Part shown: piece after piece, positions 46,547 to 55,060 of the stretch
How the letters are laid out: the number at the start of each line of letters is the position of its first letter
Numbering within the stretch: the stretch's first letter is position 1
Assembly (NCBI RefSeq): GCF_016862375.1
Contig: NZ_BOMV01000042.1
Coordinates: 1 to 64,000, forward strand
Direction: 5' to 3'
DNA length: 64,000 nt
From: Paractinoplanes rishiriensis
GTDB lineage: Bacteria; Actinomycetota; Actinomycetes; Mycobacteriales; Micromonosporaceae
Notes under the pieces: generated by a model
Databases searched by the model: none
What the model was told of the DNA's origin: nothing
The model's input: only the letters and a program-made list of their open reading frames with translations
Position numbers and translations under genes: made by a program

Positions 46547-48610
46547 GTGAAACACCGTGGCTTGCTGTCACTATCGGCGGCGGGGCTCGTATTCGCCTCC
46601 GCGACGGCCGTCGTAAGCGTGGGAAGCGCCGCCCACGCTGCCCCCTCCGACGATGCGCGGAAGCGGCCGGACATCCGTAGCGCAGACCTGAACTCGCAGG
46701 TGCCGGGCCGCTACATCGTCGTACTGAAGGACAAGAAGGCCACGCCCGCGAAGGTCGAGGCGGCCGCTACTGCTCTCGTCAAGGAGAGCGGCGGCAAGGT
46801 CGGAACTGTGTTCACCCACGCGCTCAAGGGCTACTCGGTCTCGATGACCGCTCCTCAGGCCAAGCATGTCGAGGCGGACCCTGACGTGGCGTACGTCTCG
46901 CCGGTTCACCGGTTCACGGCCACTGACGCCCAGGCCAACCCGCCGTCCTGGGGACTGGACCGGATCGATCAGGTCGGGCCGAAGCTCAACCAGTCCTACC
47001 AGTACCCGGGCACGGGCGCCGGTGTCACCGCGTACGTGCTCGACAGCGGTATCGACATCAACCACGCCGACTTCGGCGGACGGGCCAGCCACGGCTACAG
47101 CTTCGTCGGCACGCCCGCGGAGGAGAGCCCGGTCGCGGACGACTGTGACGGCCACGGTACGCACGTCGCCGGCACGGTTGGTGGCAACCTGTACGGCGTC
47201 GCCAAGGGCGTCAACCTGGTGGCCGTCCGCGTACTCGACTGCCAGGGCTTCGGCACCACCGAGGACGTCATCCAGGGCATCGACTGGGTGACCGCCAACG
47301 CGGTCAAGCCGGCGGTGGCCAACATGAGCCTCGGCGGCGCGAAGGACCTGGCGCTCAACGAGGCGGTCAGCCGGTCCGTCTCCAGCGGCGTCACCTACGC
47401 CGTCGCGTCCGGCAACGAGGCGGCCGACGCGTGTGAATCGTCGCCGGCCAGCGCCGCGCAGACCATCACGGTGGGTGCGACCGACAACCTCGACGTCCGG
47501 GCATGGTTCTCGAACTACGGAAAGTGCACGACCATCTACGCGCCCGGTGTGAACATTGTGTCCGCGTCGGCTGGCACCTCGCAGGGCACGCTGACCGCCA
47601 GCGGCACCTCGATGGCGTCGCCGCACGTGGCAGGCGCCGCCGCGTTGCTGCTCCAGGCCAACCCGTCGATGACCCCGAAGCAGGTTCGCGACCGCCTCAT
47701 CACCGGCGCCATCGCGGGTCCGGTCTTCGACACCAAGGGCTCGGTCGACCGGCTGCTGAACGTGGGCAGCCCCGGCCCGGCCCGTAGCTCCCACGGTCTC
47801 CGGGCGCGGTCCAACGGCAAGGTCGTCTCTGCCGACTCGGGCGGCACCAAGCCACTCGTGGCGCGCGCCGCCTCGATGGGCGGCTGGGAGAAATTCGACA
47901 TCGTCGACGGTGGCAGCGGTTCGATCGCGCTGCGCTCCAAAGCGAACAACAAGTACGTCACCGCGATGAGCGGTGGCTCCAAGCCGCTGCTGGCCCAGGC
48001 CAGCGCGGTCGGGGGCTGGGAGCGATTCGATCTGATCAACAACACCGACGGCACGGTCAGCGTCAAATCCCGGGCCAACAACAAGTACGTCAGTGCCCCG
48101 GCCAGCACCACGTCGCCGTTGCTCGCCAGCGCCACCCAGATCAACGGCAGCTGGGAGAAGTTCGACATCGAAGCTCCGGCTCCGGTCTTCAGCATCCGCT
48201 CCAAGGCAAGCTCGAAGATCGTGACGGCACCGAGCGCCGGAAACAACCCGCTCGTTCCGGCCTCGACCGCGGTCGGCAGCTGGGAGAAGTTCGAGCTCGT
48301 CGATGCCAACAACGAGTTCGGCGGCGTCTTCGGTCTCCGTTCGCTGGCGAACAACAAGCTGGTTACTTCCGAGAGCAACGGCACCAAGCCGCTCCGCGCC
48401 AGCGGCACATCGCTGGGCTACGCCCAGATGTTCGACTTCTTCGACTACAACACGGACGGCACGGTCTACATCCGGTCGTGGATCGACGACCAGATCGTCT
48501 CGTCGGCCGGCGCGGGCACCGCGCCGCTCATCTCGTCGCGTGACTACGACCTACAAAATCCGACCTACGGTCTGGGCACCTGGGAGCGCTTCTCCCTGTC
48601 GCCTGCCTGA
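46547..48610 (+). CDS. Secreted subtilisin-like protease with fascin-like repeats
   Basis: 687 residues from GTG 46547, preceded by GGGGAG. A signal peptide ends near AHA-A (about 31). An inhibitor I9 propeptide spans about 54-122. The S8 peptidase domain has the triad Asp166 (YVLDSGID), His203 (DGHGTHVAGT) and Ser355 (GTSMASPHVAG), with oxyanion Asn290. From about residue 420 there are six repeats of ~45 residues with LRSKANNKYVTA and GxWEKFD motifs, a beta-trefoil/fascin-like module likely to bind surfaces or carbohydrate. A perfect terminator follows. It is probably exported by Sec and self-processed. Confidence 0.93.
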   Translation: MKHRGLLSLSAAGLVFASATAVVSVGSAAHAAPSDDARKRPDIRSADLNSQVPGRYIVVLKDKKATPAKVEAAATALVKESGGKVGTVFTHALKGYSVSMTAPQAKHVEADPDVAYVSPVHRFTATDAQANPPSWGLDRIDQVGPKLNQSYQYPGTGAGVTAYVLDSGIDINHADFGGRASHGYSFVGTPAEESPVADDCDGHGTHVAGTVGGNLYGVAKGVNLVAVRVLDCQGFGTTEDVIQGIDWVTANAVKPAVANMSLGGAKDLALNEAVSRSVSSGVTYAVASGNEAADACESSPASAAQTITVGATDNLDVRAWFSNYGKCTTIYAPGVNIVSASAGTSQGTLTASGTSMASPHVAGAAALLLQANPSMTPKQVRDRLITGAIAGPVFDTKGSVDRLLNVGSPGPARSSHGLRARSNGKVVSADSGGTKPLVARAASMGGWEKFDIVDGGSGSIALRSKANNKYVTAMSGGSKPLLAQASAVGGWERFDLINNTDGTVSVKSRANNKYVSAPASTTSPLLASATQINGSWEKFDIEAPAPVFSIRSKASSKIVTAPSAGNNPLVPASTAVGSWEKFELVDANNEFGGVFGLRSLANNKLVTSESNGTKPLRASGTSLGYAQMFDFFDYNTDGTVYIRSWIDDQIVSSAGAGTAPLISSRDYDLQNPTYGLGTWERFSLSPA

Positions 48611-48627
48611 TCCACCCGCCACCCTCT

Positions 48628-48656
48628 GTGCCGGGCACCCTCAGGGTGCCCGGCAC
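48628..48656 (+). terminator. Strong terminator after the subtilase gene
   Basis: Perfect 13-bp arms (GTGCCGGGCACCC at 48628-48640, complement at 48644-48656) with a 3-base loop, followed a few bases later by CCCCTTTT. Confidence 0.85.
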
Positions 48657-48699
48657 GCCCCTTTTCGGGGTGCGCTTGTTCGCTCGCCGCCGGCGGACC

Positions 48700-48866
48700 G
48701 CTGGGTCATGGCCGTCGGGGCGTTGCCGGCGCAACGCTGCGAACATCTCGTCGAGGATGTCGTCGCTCCACTTGGCCTGCACCAGACCGGATTGCGCTAT
48801 CCGGACGAGCAGATCTCGCAGCGTGCTCGGGTACAGCACACTGGCGTCGTAGACGACGAAGGTCAC
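48700..48866 (-). pseudogene. PIN-domain toxin fragment
   Basis: From GTG 48866 the translation reads TFVVYDASVLYPSTLRDLL and AKWSDDILDEMFAALRRQRP, the N-terminal ~50 residues of a PIN-domain nuclease. The first catalytic Asp (YDAS) is present. After RQRPDGHDP the similarity ends and the frame runs into the subtilase terminator, so the later catalytic acids are missing. It is a truncated relic, probably of a toxin-antitoxin module. Confidence 0.65.
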
Positions 48867-49024
48867 GGCGTCAGCTCCCGGCTTGACCTGGCTCGTTGCC
48901 GACATTCCACCCCCAACGGCAATCGAATTACCCGCAACGAACGCAGCAATCGCAACAGCGTGCCCCGCCCCGCAGTGGTACAGGGACGGACCGCTTGGGT
49001 CTCGGGTGAGGCTAGCGTCGCTCT

Positions 49025-50230
49025 ATGACTCCACGACGGAGGGCTGACCCTGCGGTGGGGGAACGCATTCGCGCGCGCCGGTTGATGCGCGGGTGGAGCG
49101 TTCGGTATGCCGCGAGCAGGGCCGGGGTCTCGCACGCCACCTGGAGTCGGGTTGAACGGGGGCTTCAGGCGACGGACAACCGGTTCATGCTGGCGGACAT
49201 GGCGAGTGCGCTCGAGTGTGCGCCTGGTGATCTGGCGGGAACCGAGGTGCCGGCGCCCGACCGGGCTACGGCGGCTGCCCGGGCCAGCGTGCTCGGGCTG
49301 CGCCGGGCGCTCGTCGACATCGACCTGACCGAGCCGCCGGCCGGGTCCGCGCCGCCGGTGGCTGAGTTGGCGCGCAGCGTCGCGTTGGCCGATGCGTTGC
49401 ACCAGGCGTGCGACTACGCGGGGGCCGCCCGGCTGCTGCCGGTCCTGCTGCGCGACCTGCATACCGAGACGGCCGGCCCGGATCATGCCGAGGCGCTGCG
49501 GCTGCTCTGCGACGCCGCATCCATCGCCTGCTCGGTGCTGCGCAGCCTCGGGCATCCCGCGGACGCCTGGCTGGGTGCGGAACGATGTCGCGATGCGGCC
49601 GACGCCGCCGGCGACCCGGTGCTGCGAGGGCATGCGGCGTACGCGATGGCCAGGTCAGCTATCGCGTGCGGCTCGTACCAGCGGGGCCAGACGCTGGCCG
49701 AACGAGCCATCGACGACCTGGGCCGCTACCTGAGCCGGCCCGGCGGTCCGGAGGTGCTCGGCTCGCTGCACCTGGTCGCCGCCCTGGCCAGCCGCTGCCG
49801 CCGGCGCTTGGACGACAGCCGCGACTGGTTGATCGAGGCAGCCGAGCTGGCCCGCCGCACCGGCGAGACCACCACGATGAGCATGTTCTTCGGCCCCACC
49901 AACGTGAACATCTGGCGCATGAGCATCGAGGTCGACGACGGCGACCCGGCCCGCGTCGTCGAGATCGCCCGCCAAACCGACCCGTCCGCAATCCCCGCCG
50001 ATGTCCGGCAGGTCTATTACTACGCCGACACGGCCCGTGCCCTGACCCGCCTCGGTGCCCACGATCGCGAGGCGATCCGCTTCCTGCTCACCGCCGAACG
50101 CATGGCACCGCAGCACGTGCGCACCTCACCGGAGGTCGCGGCCACCGTCGGAGTGCTGCTCAACCGCTCCCGTCGCCAAGCCGGCGGCACAGAGCTACGC
50201 GGCCTGTCCGAACGCATGCAGACCACCTGA
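49025..50230 (+). CDS. XRE-family regulator with TPR-like domain
   Basis: 401 residues. An N-terminal helix-turn-helix (about 10-70: VGERIRARRLMRGWSVRYAASRAGVSHATWSRVERG) is followed by ~330 residues of helical repeats that look like tetratricopeptide repeats, a layout very common in actinomycete regulators that sense peptides or secondary metabolites. Target genes are unknown. The region upstream contains only the PIN-domain relic. Confidence 0.85.
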   Translation: MTPRRRADPAVGERIRARRLMRGWSVRYAASRAGVSHATWSRVERGLQATDNRFMLADMASALECAPGDLAGTEVPAPDRATAAARASVLGLRRALVDIDLTEPPAGSAPPVAELARSVALADALHQACDYAGAARLLPVLLRDLHTETAGPDHAEALRLLCDAASIACSVLRSLGHPADAWLGAERCRDAADAAGDPVLRGHAAYAMARSAIACGSYQRGQTLAERAIDDLGRYLSRPGGPEVLGSLHLVAALASRCRRRLDDSRDWLIEAAELARRTGETTTMSMFFGPTNVNIWRMSIEVDDGDPARVVEIARQTDPSAIPADVRQVYYYADTARALTRLGAHDREAIRFLLTAERMAPQHVRTSPEVAATVGVLLNRSRRQAGGTELRGLSERMQTT

Positions 50231-50281
50231 AAGCCGAGTTGTTCCTAGGCAAACGGGTGGGTTGGCGGGCACGCTGTAGGC

Positions 50282-50725
50282 GTGACGGCCAAGGGGGAAG
50301 CACGGCTGCGTGAGCTGGTGCTGCTGCGACGCGTACGGGATCGGATTGATCGGGACTATGCGCAGCCGCTGGATGTTGAGGCGTTGGCACGTGGGGTGCA
50401 CATGTCGGCGGGGCATCTGAGCCGGGAGTTTCGGGCCGTGTTCGGGGAGTCGCCGTACAGCTATCTCATGACTCGGCGGATCGAGCGGGCCATGACGCTG
50501 CTGCGGATCGGGGACATGTCGGTCACCGAGGTTTGTTTTGCGGTGGGATGTCAGTCTTTGGGGACGTTCAGCACCCGGTTCTCCGAGCTGGTGGGGATGT
50601 CGCCGAGCACCTATCGGCGGCTGGCTCGGGAGGACGGGGCGGGGATTCCGAACTGCGTGGCTAAGCAGGTCATGCGACCGATCAGGAATCGAGAAGCGGC
50701 CACGAGTCGGCCCAACCTAACCTGA
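50282..50725 (+). CDS. AraC-family transcriptional regulator
   Basis: 147 residues with two helix-turn-helix motifs of the AraC DNA-binding domain (VEALARGVHMSAGHLSREFR and VTEVCFAVGCQSLGTFSTRF) and little else, so it lacks a separate ligand domain. The VOC protein gene follows after 5 bases, a frequent pairing in actinomycetes in which the regulator controls the VOC gene. Confidence 0.9.
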   Translation: MTAKGEARLRELVLLRRVRDRIDRDYAQPLDVEALARGVHMSAGHLSREFRAVFGESPYSYLMTRRIERAMTLLRIGDMSVTEVCFAVGCQSLGTFSTRFSELVGMSPSTYRRLAREDGAGIPNCVAKQVMRPIRNREAATSRPNLT

Positions 50726-50730
50726 ACTGC

Positions 50731-51141
50731 ATGGACATCATCATCAACGCGACCTTCCTCCCCACTGACGACCCGGAGAAGTCGCTCGAGTTCTACCGCG
50801 ACGCGCTCGGGTTCGAGGTACGCAACGACGTCGGCTACGGGCAAATGCGGTGGATCACCGTCGGGCCGGCGGGGCAGCCGCAGACGTCGATCGTGCTGCA
50901 CCCGCCCGCGGCCGACCCGGGGATCACCGACGAGGAGCGGCAGACTATCGCCGAGCTGATGGCCAAGGGCAGTTACGCGAGCATCATCCTGGCCACCAAC
51001 GACCTGGCCGGCACGTTCGACAAGGTGCAGGCCTCCGGCGCCGACGTGGTGCAGGAGCCGGCCGACCAGCCGTACGGCGTTCGTGACTGCGCGTTCCGCG
51101 ACCCGGCCGGCAACATGGTGCGTATCAACCAGCTGCCCTGA
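50731..51141 (+). CDS. VOC-superfamily (glyoxalase-like) protein
   Basis: 136 residues forming one vicinal-oxygen-chelate domain pair: MDIIINATFLPTDDPEKSLEFYRDALGF at the start and YGVRDCAFRDPAGNMVRI at the end. The usual first metal ligand (His) is replaced by Asn in IINATFL, so catalysis is uncertain. Members of this group often bind antibiotics or toxic metabolites. In operon with the AraC regulator. Confidence 0.88.
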   Translation: MDIIINATFLPTDDPEKSLEFYRDALGFEVRNDVGYGQMRWITVGPAGQPQTSIVLHPPAADPGITDEERQTIAELMAKGSYASIILATNDLAGTFDKVQASGADVVQEPADQPYGVRDCAFRDPAGNMVRINQLP

Positions 51142-51223
51142 CCTTCCCCGGGCGGCGGCGCGACCTTGTAGAGGTGCTGGCCGGCGGCGATCAACACCGC
51201 GAGAGCCGCACCGCCCGGAACCG

Positions 51224-52066
51224 TCAGTGGCCGATCGTCAGGAACACGTTGTCGATGGCGCCGGCGAACTGGTCGTTCCCCACCGCGGCGCCCTTGCCAC
51301 CCACCCGGAGCGGCTCGGCATTAGCAATCGACAGCCGTGGGGGCACGCCCACCCAAGCCCGGTCGACCCCGTCGACCGTCAAGGTCAGGCGGTTGCCGGA
51401 TCGGGTGCACATCAGGTGGTGCCAGCGGCCGTCGGCCACGTCGATCCACGGCTCGGCTCGGTAGATGCGGCGGCGGTTTCCGGTGATCACGCAGCTGGGG
51501 TGACCCAGGCGGTGGTCGACCTGCAGTTTGAACTGGCTTGTGCCGCCTACCGAGTAGCCCTTCTGCAGCACGTTCGCACCGTCGGACAGGTCGCCGTGTG
51601 TCATCAGGACCGAGGCACCGTACCGCAGCGTTCGCGTGCCGGGGTTGAGGCTGTCGTCGCGGAAGCCCTCGAGGATCGCGCGCGGGCAGTCGCGTTCGAA
51701 GGTCAGCGTGCAGCGGTTCGGGTAGACGACGGCGAAACCAGGTCCTTGGCGTACGAGCCTCAGCAGTCCCCCGTTCTGCCCGAGCGGCCGCAGTTCGTGC
51801 TGGCCGTTCAGATCCGTGAGCGGGCGGTGGACGCCACCGTCGAACGTGTACCGCACGCTGACCGGTGCGGCACCCACCGTGATCTGGCGCGGTTCGGGTG
51901 AGGTGACGCCGGCCCGGTCAGTCGGGACGGGCAGCACCCCGGCGGACGGTGGCGTCATCTGGACGGAAGCCGGGCGGGTGGCCGGCGGATAGCGGTGTGC
52001 GAGGAGCAGGCCGCTGACGAGGAGGAGGGCCCCCATCAGCGCGAGACGCCGCCGTTTGCGAGACAT
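51224..52066 (-). CDS. Secreted or membrane-anchored LamG-like domain protein
   Basis: 280 residues. RKRRRLALMGALLLVSGLLL is a signal or anchor segment. After a Pro/Thr-rich spacer the C-terminal ~200 residues match a laminin-G/concanavalin-like beta-sandwich: VRYTFDGG, FKLQVDHRLGHPSCVI, WHHLMCTRSGNRLTLTVDG and FAGAIDNVFL. Such domains bind carbohydrates or proteins outside the cell. The promoter region (52067-52271) is shared with the divergent ligK operon and holds two of its operators. Confidence 0.82.
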   Translation of the reverse strand: MSRKRRRLALMGALLLVSGLLLAHRYPPATRPASVQMTPPSAGVLPVPTDRAGVTSPEPRQITVGAAPVSVRYTFDGGVHRPLTDLNGQHELRPLGQNGGLLRLVRQGPGFAVVYPNRCTLTFERDCPRAILEGFRDDSLNPGTRTLRYGASVLMTHGDLSDGANVLQKGYSVGGTSQFKLQVDHRLGHPSCVITGNRRRIYRAEPWIDVADGRWHHLMCTRSGNRLTLTVDGVDRAWVGVPPRLSIANAEPLRVGGKGAAVGNDQFAGAIDNVFLTIGH

Positions 52067-52168
52067 GGGGCTATTGTCCGGATAATCGGCACAACAGCGG
52101 AATCGGCGCCACGCCGGGATTACCCGGCCGTACGGAGCAACGCGTTCCCTTTACCTGCGGGAACAATG

Positions 52169-52178
52169 TTGTCGACAA
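52169..52178. promoter_or_regulatory. Operator 1 of the aromatic-acid operon
   Basis: TTGTCGACAA is a perfect 10-bp palindrome within AATGTTGTCGACAATCTGAC. It belongs to the ATTGTYRACAAT family found four times around this cluster. Confidence 0.6.
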
Positions 52179-52232
52179 TCTGACAGGCCGGGAGGGCGCA
52201 TCCTCTCGGCTAATAGAGAGTCCTGTCACCTT

Positions 52233-52246
52233 GATTGTTGACAATC
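52233..52246. promoter_or_regulatory. Operator 2 of the aromatic-acid operon
   Basis: GATTGT-TG-ACAATC is a perfect inverted repeat ending 25 bases before the ligK ATG. Both flanking bases continue as CTG as in operator 1. The likely binder is the GntR/FCD protein at 56067. Confidence 0.65.
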
Positions 52247-52271
52247 TGGAAGGGCCACCTAGGCTGGCGTC

Positions 52272-52967
52272 ATGAGGACCGTCGTCGTGACCGATCCGCC
52301 GCGCGCCGACATCGCCGCGGCCGAGACGCTCGGTGGTTACGGCGTCGCCACCGTGCATGAGGCGCTCGGCCGCGTCGGCTACCTCGGGCCCGAGTTCCGT
52401 CCGGTGTGGACCGGCGCGCGGATGGGCGGCACCGCGGTGACCGTCATGTGCTGGCCCGGCGACAACCTGATGATCCACGTCGCGGTCGAGCAGTGCCGGC
52501 CCGGCGACGTGCTGGTGGTGGCCACCAACTCGCCGTGCACCGACGGCCTGTTCGGTGAACTGTTCGCGACCGCGCTCCAGCACCGTGGCGTGCGCGGCGC
52601 CGTCCTGGCCACCGGCGTCCGGGACGTGGCCGACCTGCGCGAGATGGGCTTCCCGGTCTGGTCGCGGGCGGTCAGCGCGCAGGGCACCGTCAAGTCGACC
52701 GCGGGTGCTGTGAACGTTCCCATCTCGCTCGGCGGCCAGACGGTCCACCCCGGCGACGTGCTGCTCGGCGACGACGACGGGGTGACCCTGGTGCCGCGCG
52801 CCGCGGTCGACCGGGCCCTGGTCGCCGCCGAGGAGCGCGTCCGGAAGGAGTCGGCCGCCCGCGCCGCCTTCGCCGCGGGCGAGTTGGGCCTCGACCGGTA
52901 CGGCCTGCGCGCGCGACTGCCCGAGCTGGGAGTCGAGTACGTCAGCCACACGGAGTACCGGCCGTGA
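52272..52967 (+). CDS. ligK: 4-carboxy-4-hydroxy-2-oxoadipate aldolase (RraA fold)
   Basis: 231 residues of the RraA/HMG-CHA aldolase family. The substrate- and metal-binding motif appears as GELFATALQHRGVRGAVLATGVRDVADLREM, with the key Arg-Asp pair (RD) and following Asp. It cleaves 4-carboxy-4-hydroxy-2-oxoadipate to pyruvate and oxaloacetate, the last step of the gallate and 4,5-protocatechuate routes. RraA-fold proteins without aldolase activity exist; the PrpF, LigJ-type and dioxygenase neighbours favour the aldolase. Its end is the first unit of a triplicated 41-bp junction. Confidence 0.82.
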   Translation: MRTVVVTDPPRADIAAAETLGGYGVATVHEALGRVGYLGPEFRPVWTGARMGGTAVTVMCWPGDNLMIHVAVEQCRPGDVLVVATNSPCTDGLFGELFATALQHRGVRGAVLATGVRDVADLREMGFPVWSRAVSAQGTVKSTAGAVNVPISLGGQTVHPGDVLLGDDDGVTLVPRAAVDRALVAAEERVRKESAARAAFAAGELGLDRYGLRARLPELGVEYVSHTEYRP

Positions 52968-53057
52968 CAAAAACCGAGTACGTCAGCCACGCGGAGAACC
53001 GGCCGTGACAAAAACCGAGAACGTCAGCCACGCGGAGAACCGGCCGTGACAAAAACC
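52935..53057 (+). repeat. Triplicated 41-bp tandem repeat at a gene junction
   Basis: Three consecutive 41-base units (52935, 52976, 53017) cover the end of ligK and the start of galD. Units 2 and 3 differ from unit 1 by only a few bases. Each unit contains the CCGTGA stop/start overlap. Because 41 is not a multiple of 3, two 14-codon mini-frames (52964-53008 and 53005-53049) are created, each beginning with the galD start and ending with the ligK tail residues. Confidence 0.95.
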
Positions 53058-54092
53058 GGCGACGGGGTCCGCTGCATGATGATGCGCGGCGGCACCTCCC
53101 GCGGCCTCTACTTCCAGGCCGGTGACCTGCCGTCCGACCCGGCCGACCGCGACGACCTGCTGCTGCGGCTGATGGGCACCCCCGACCCGCGGCAGATCGA
53201 CGGCCTCGGCGGCGCCACCTCGCTGACCAGCAAGGTCGCCGTGGTCAGCCGGTCCGCTGACCCGGCCGCCGACGTCGACTACCTCTTCCTGCAGGTCGGC
53301 GTCGACGAGGCCACGGTCAGCGACCAACAGAACTGCGGCAACATCCTGGCCGGGGTGGGCCCGTTCGCGGTGGACCGCGGCCTGGTGCCGGCCGGCGCGA
53401 CCGAGACCCGGGTGCGCATCCGCATGGTCAACTCGGACAGCGTCGCGGTCGCCACCTTCCCCACCCCGGACGGCCGGGTGGAGTACAGCGGTAATGTCCA
53501 GATCTCCGGCGTCCCCGGCACCGCAGCACCCGTGCTCCTGGACTTCGCCGCCAGCACAGAGCTACTGCCCACCGGCCGGGTCCGTGACGTGATCGACGGC
53601 ATCGAGGTCACCTGCGTCGACAACGGCATGCCGGTGGTGCTGGCCACCGCCGAGGCGTTCGGCCTGACCGGCTACGAGTCGCCCGAGCAACTTGCCGACG
53701 CAGAAACAACGAAACGGATTGATGCGTTCCGTCGCCAGGCCGGGCGCCTCATGCAACTACCGGAGAACGGCTCGATCCCCAAGACCGTCCTCATCGCACC
53801 GCCCCGCGACGGCGGCCAGGTCAGCACCCGGTCGTTCATCCCGGTGCAGCCGCACACCGCGATCGGCGTGCTGGCCGCCATCACCACGGTCACCGGCATG
53901 CTGCTGCCCGGCGCCGTGGGCCACGAGCTCACCGCCGGCTGGTCCAGCCGGGTCGACGTCGAACACCCCACCGGCCACCTGCTCGTCGACGTGATCGTGG
54001 ATCCGGCCGCCGATCCGCCCCGGGTCGTCCGCTCGGGCGTGGTCCGCACCGCCCGCAGGCTTTTCGACGGCATCGCGTTCCCCCGCTCTTGA
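53046..54092 (+). CDS. galD: 4-oxalomesaconate tautomerase (PrpF family)
   Basis: 348 residues from GTG 53046, the third copy of the repeated junction. The PrpF/diaminopimelate epimerase-like fold is shown by VRCMMMRGGTSRGLYF, DGLGGATSLTSKVAVVS and the catalytic-loop block QQNCGNILAGVGPFAV (Cys in NCGN). GalD/LigU enzymes isomerise 4-oxalomesaconate between keto and enol forms, as needed for hydration. Alternative PrpF roles (methylaconitate isomerase) do not fit the ring-cleavage neighbours. Confidence 0.85.
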   Translation: MTKTGDGVRCMMMRGGTSRGLYFQAGDLPSDPADRDDLLLRLMGTPDPRQIDGLGGATSLTSKVAVVSRSADPAADVDYLFLQVGVDEATVSDQQNCGNILAGVGPFAVDRGLVPAGATETRVRIRMVNSDSVAVATFPTPDGRVEYSGNVQISGVPGTAAPVLLDFAASTELLPTGRVRDVIDGIEVTCVDNGMPVVLATAEAFGLTGYESPEQLADAETTKRIDAFRRQAGRLMQLPENGSIPKTVLIAPPRDGGQVSTRSFIPVQPHTAIGVLAAITTVTGMLLPGAVGHELTAGWSSRVDVEHPTGHLLVDVIVDPAADPPRVVRSGVVRTARRLFDGIAFPRS

Positions 54093-54106
54093 AAGAAGAA
54101 GTCGCC

Positions 54107-55060
54107 ATGCCACTTCTGCACCAGATCGCCCATCTGGCCCACGTCGAGATCCGCACTCCGGTCGTCGATCAGAGCGTCGCGTTCTTCACCAATTACCTGG
54201 GCCTCACCGTGAACGGCGAATCCGGCGACTCGGTGTTCCTGCGCGCCTGGGACGACTACGAGAACATCACGATCAAGCTCACCGGCCACGCCACCTCGGG
54301 CGTCGGCCGCACCTGCCTGCGCGCGGCCAGCCCGGAGGCTTTGCAAGCCCGGGTGCGGGAGATCGAGGCGAGCGGGCGCGGCGTCGGCTGGGTGGCGGGC
54401 GATCAAGGGTACGGGGACACGTACGTGTTCACCGATCCGGACGGCCACGAGTTCGGCCTCTACTACGACAGCGAGTGGTTCCGTCCCACCGATGAGCTGA
54501 AGCCGGCGCTGAAGAACCAGGCCCAGGCGTACCCGGCCCGCGGGGTCAGCGTGCGCCGCCTCGACCACATCAACTTCCTCGGCGTCGACGTGGTGGCCAA
54601 CCGGGACTACCTGCGCGACACCCTCGGTGCCCTGGTCACCGAGCAGATCGTGCTGGACGACGGCAGCGTGGCCGGCAGCTGGACGACCTTCACCAACAAG
54701 GGCTACGACGCCGTCTACACCCGGGACCGCACCGGCACCGCGGGCCGGCTGCATCACATCGCGTTCGCCACGGACACCCGCGAGGACATCCTCAAGGCCG
54801 CCGACATCGCGCTCGAGCAGGGCGTCTTCATCGAGACCGGGCCGCACAAACACGCCATTCAACAAACCTTTTTCCTGTACGTGTACGAGCCCGGCGGCAA
54901 CCGCATCGAGCTGTGCAACGCCGGTGCGCGTCTGGTGCTGGCCCCGGACTGGCAACCGGTCGACTGGACCGAGGCGGAGCGGGCCAAGGGGCAGGCCTGG
55001 GGTCTCCAGACCATCGAGTCGTTCCACACGCACGGCACGCCGCCGGTGACACCCTCATGA
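54107..55060 (+). CDS. VOC-fold extradiol ring-cleavage dioxygenase
   Basis: 317 residues from ATG 54107, preceded by GAAAGAAGAAG. A TTG at 54089 would overlap the galD stop. Two VOC domains are present. The catalytic C-terminal one carries the iron ligands His (RLDHINFLGVD), His (LHHIAFATD) and Glu (GGNRIEL). This is the catechol 2,3-dioxygenase class. The product must enter the 4-oxalomesaconate route, so gallate or a similar trihydroxylated acid is the predicted substrate. Known gallate dioxygenases are of the unrelated LigB type, which makes this an unusual combination. ATGA overlap with the next gene. Confidence 0.87.
   Translation: MPLLHQIAHLAHVEIRTPVVDQSVAFFTNYLGLTVNGESGDSVFLRAWDDYENITIKLTGHATSGVGRTCLRAASPEALQARVREIEASGRGVGWVAGDQGYGDTYVFTDPDGHEFGLYYDSEWFRPTDELKPALKNQAQAYPARGVSVRRLDHINFLGVDVVANRDYLRDTLGALVTEQIVLDDGSVAGSWTTFTNKGYDAVYTRDRTGTAGRLHHIAFATDTREDILKAADIALEQGVFIETGPHKHAIQQTFFLYVYEPGGNRIELCNAGARLVLAPDWQPVDWTEAERAKGQAWGLQTIESFHTHGTPPVTPS

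Noticed and set aside
52935..53057. Three direct repeats considered as a CRISPR array
   Set aside because: The units are directly abutted with no spacers and cover a gene junction. No cas genes are visible.
54913..55056. An earlier start for the LigJ-type gene
   Set aside because: It would lie wholly inside the dioxygenase gene. The ATG at 55057 gives the usual ATGA overlap and the conserved IDCHGHYT opening.
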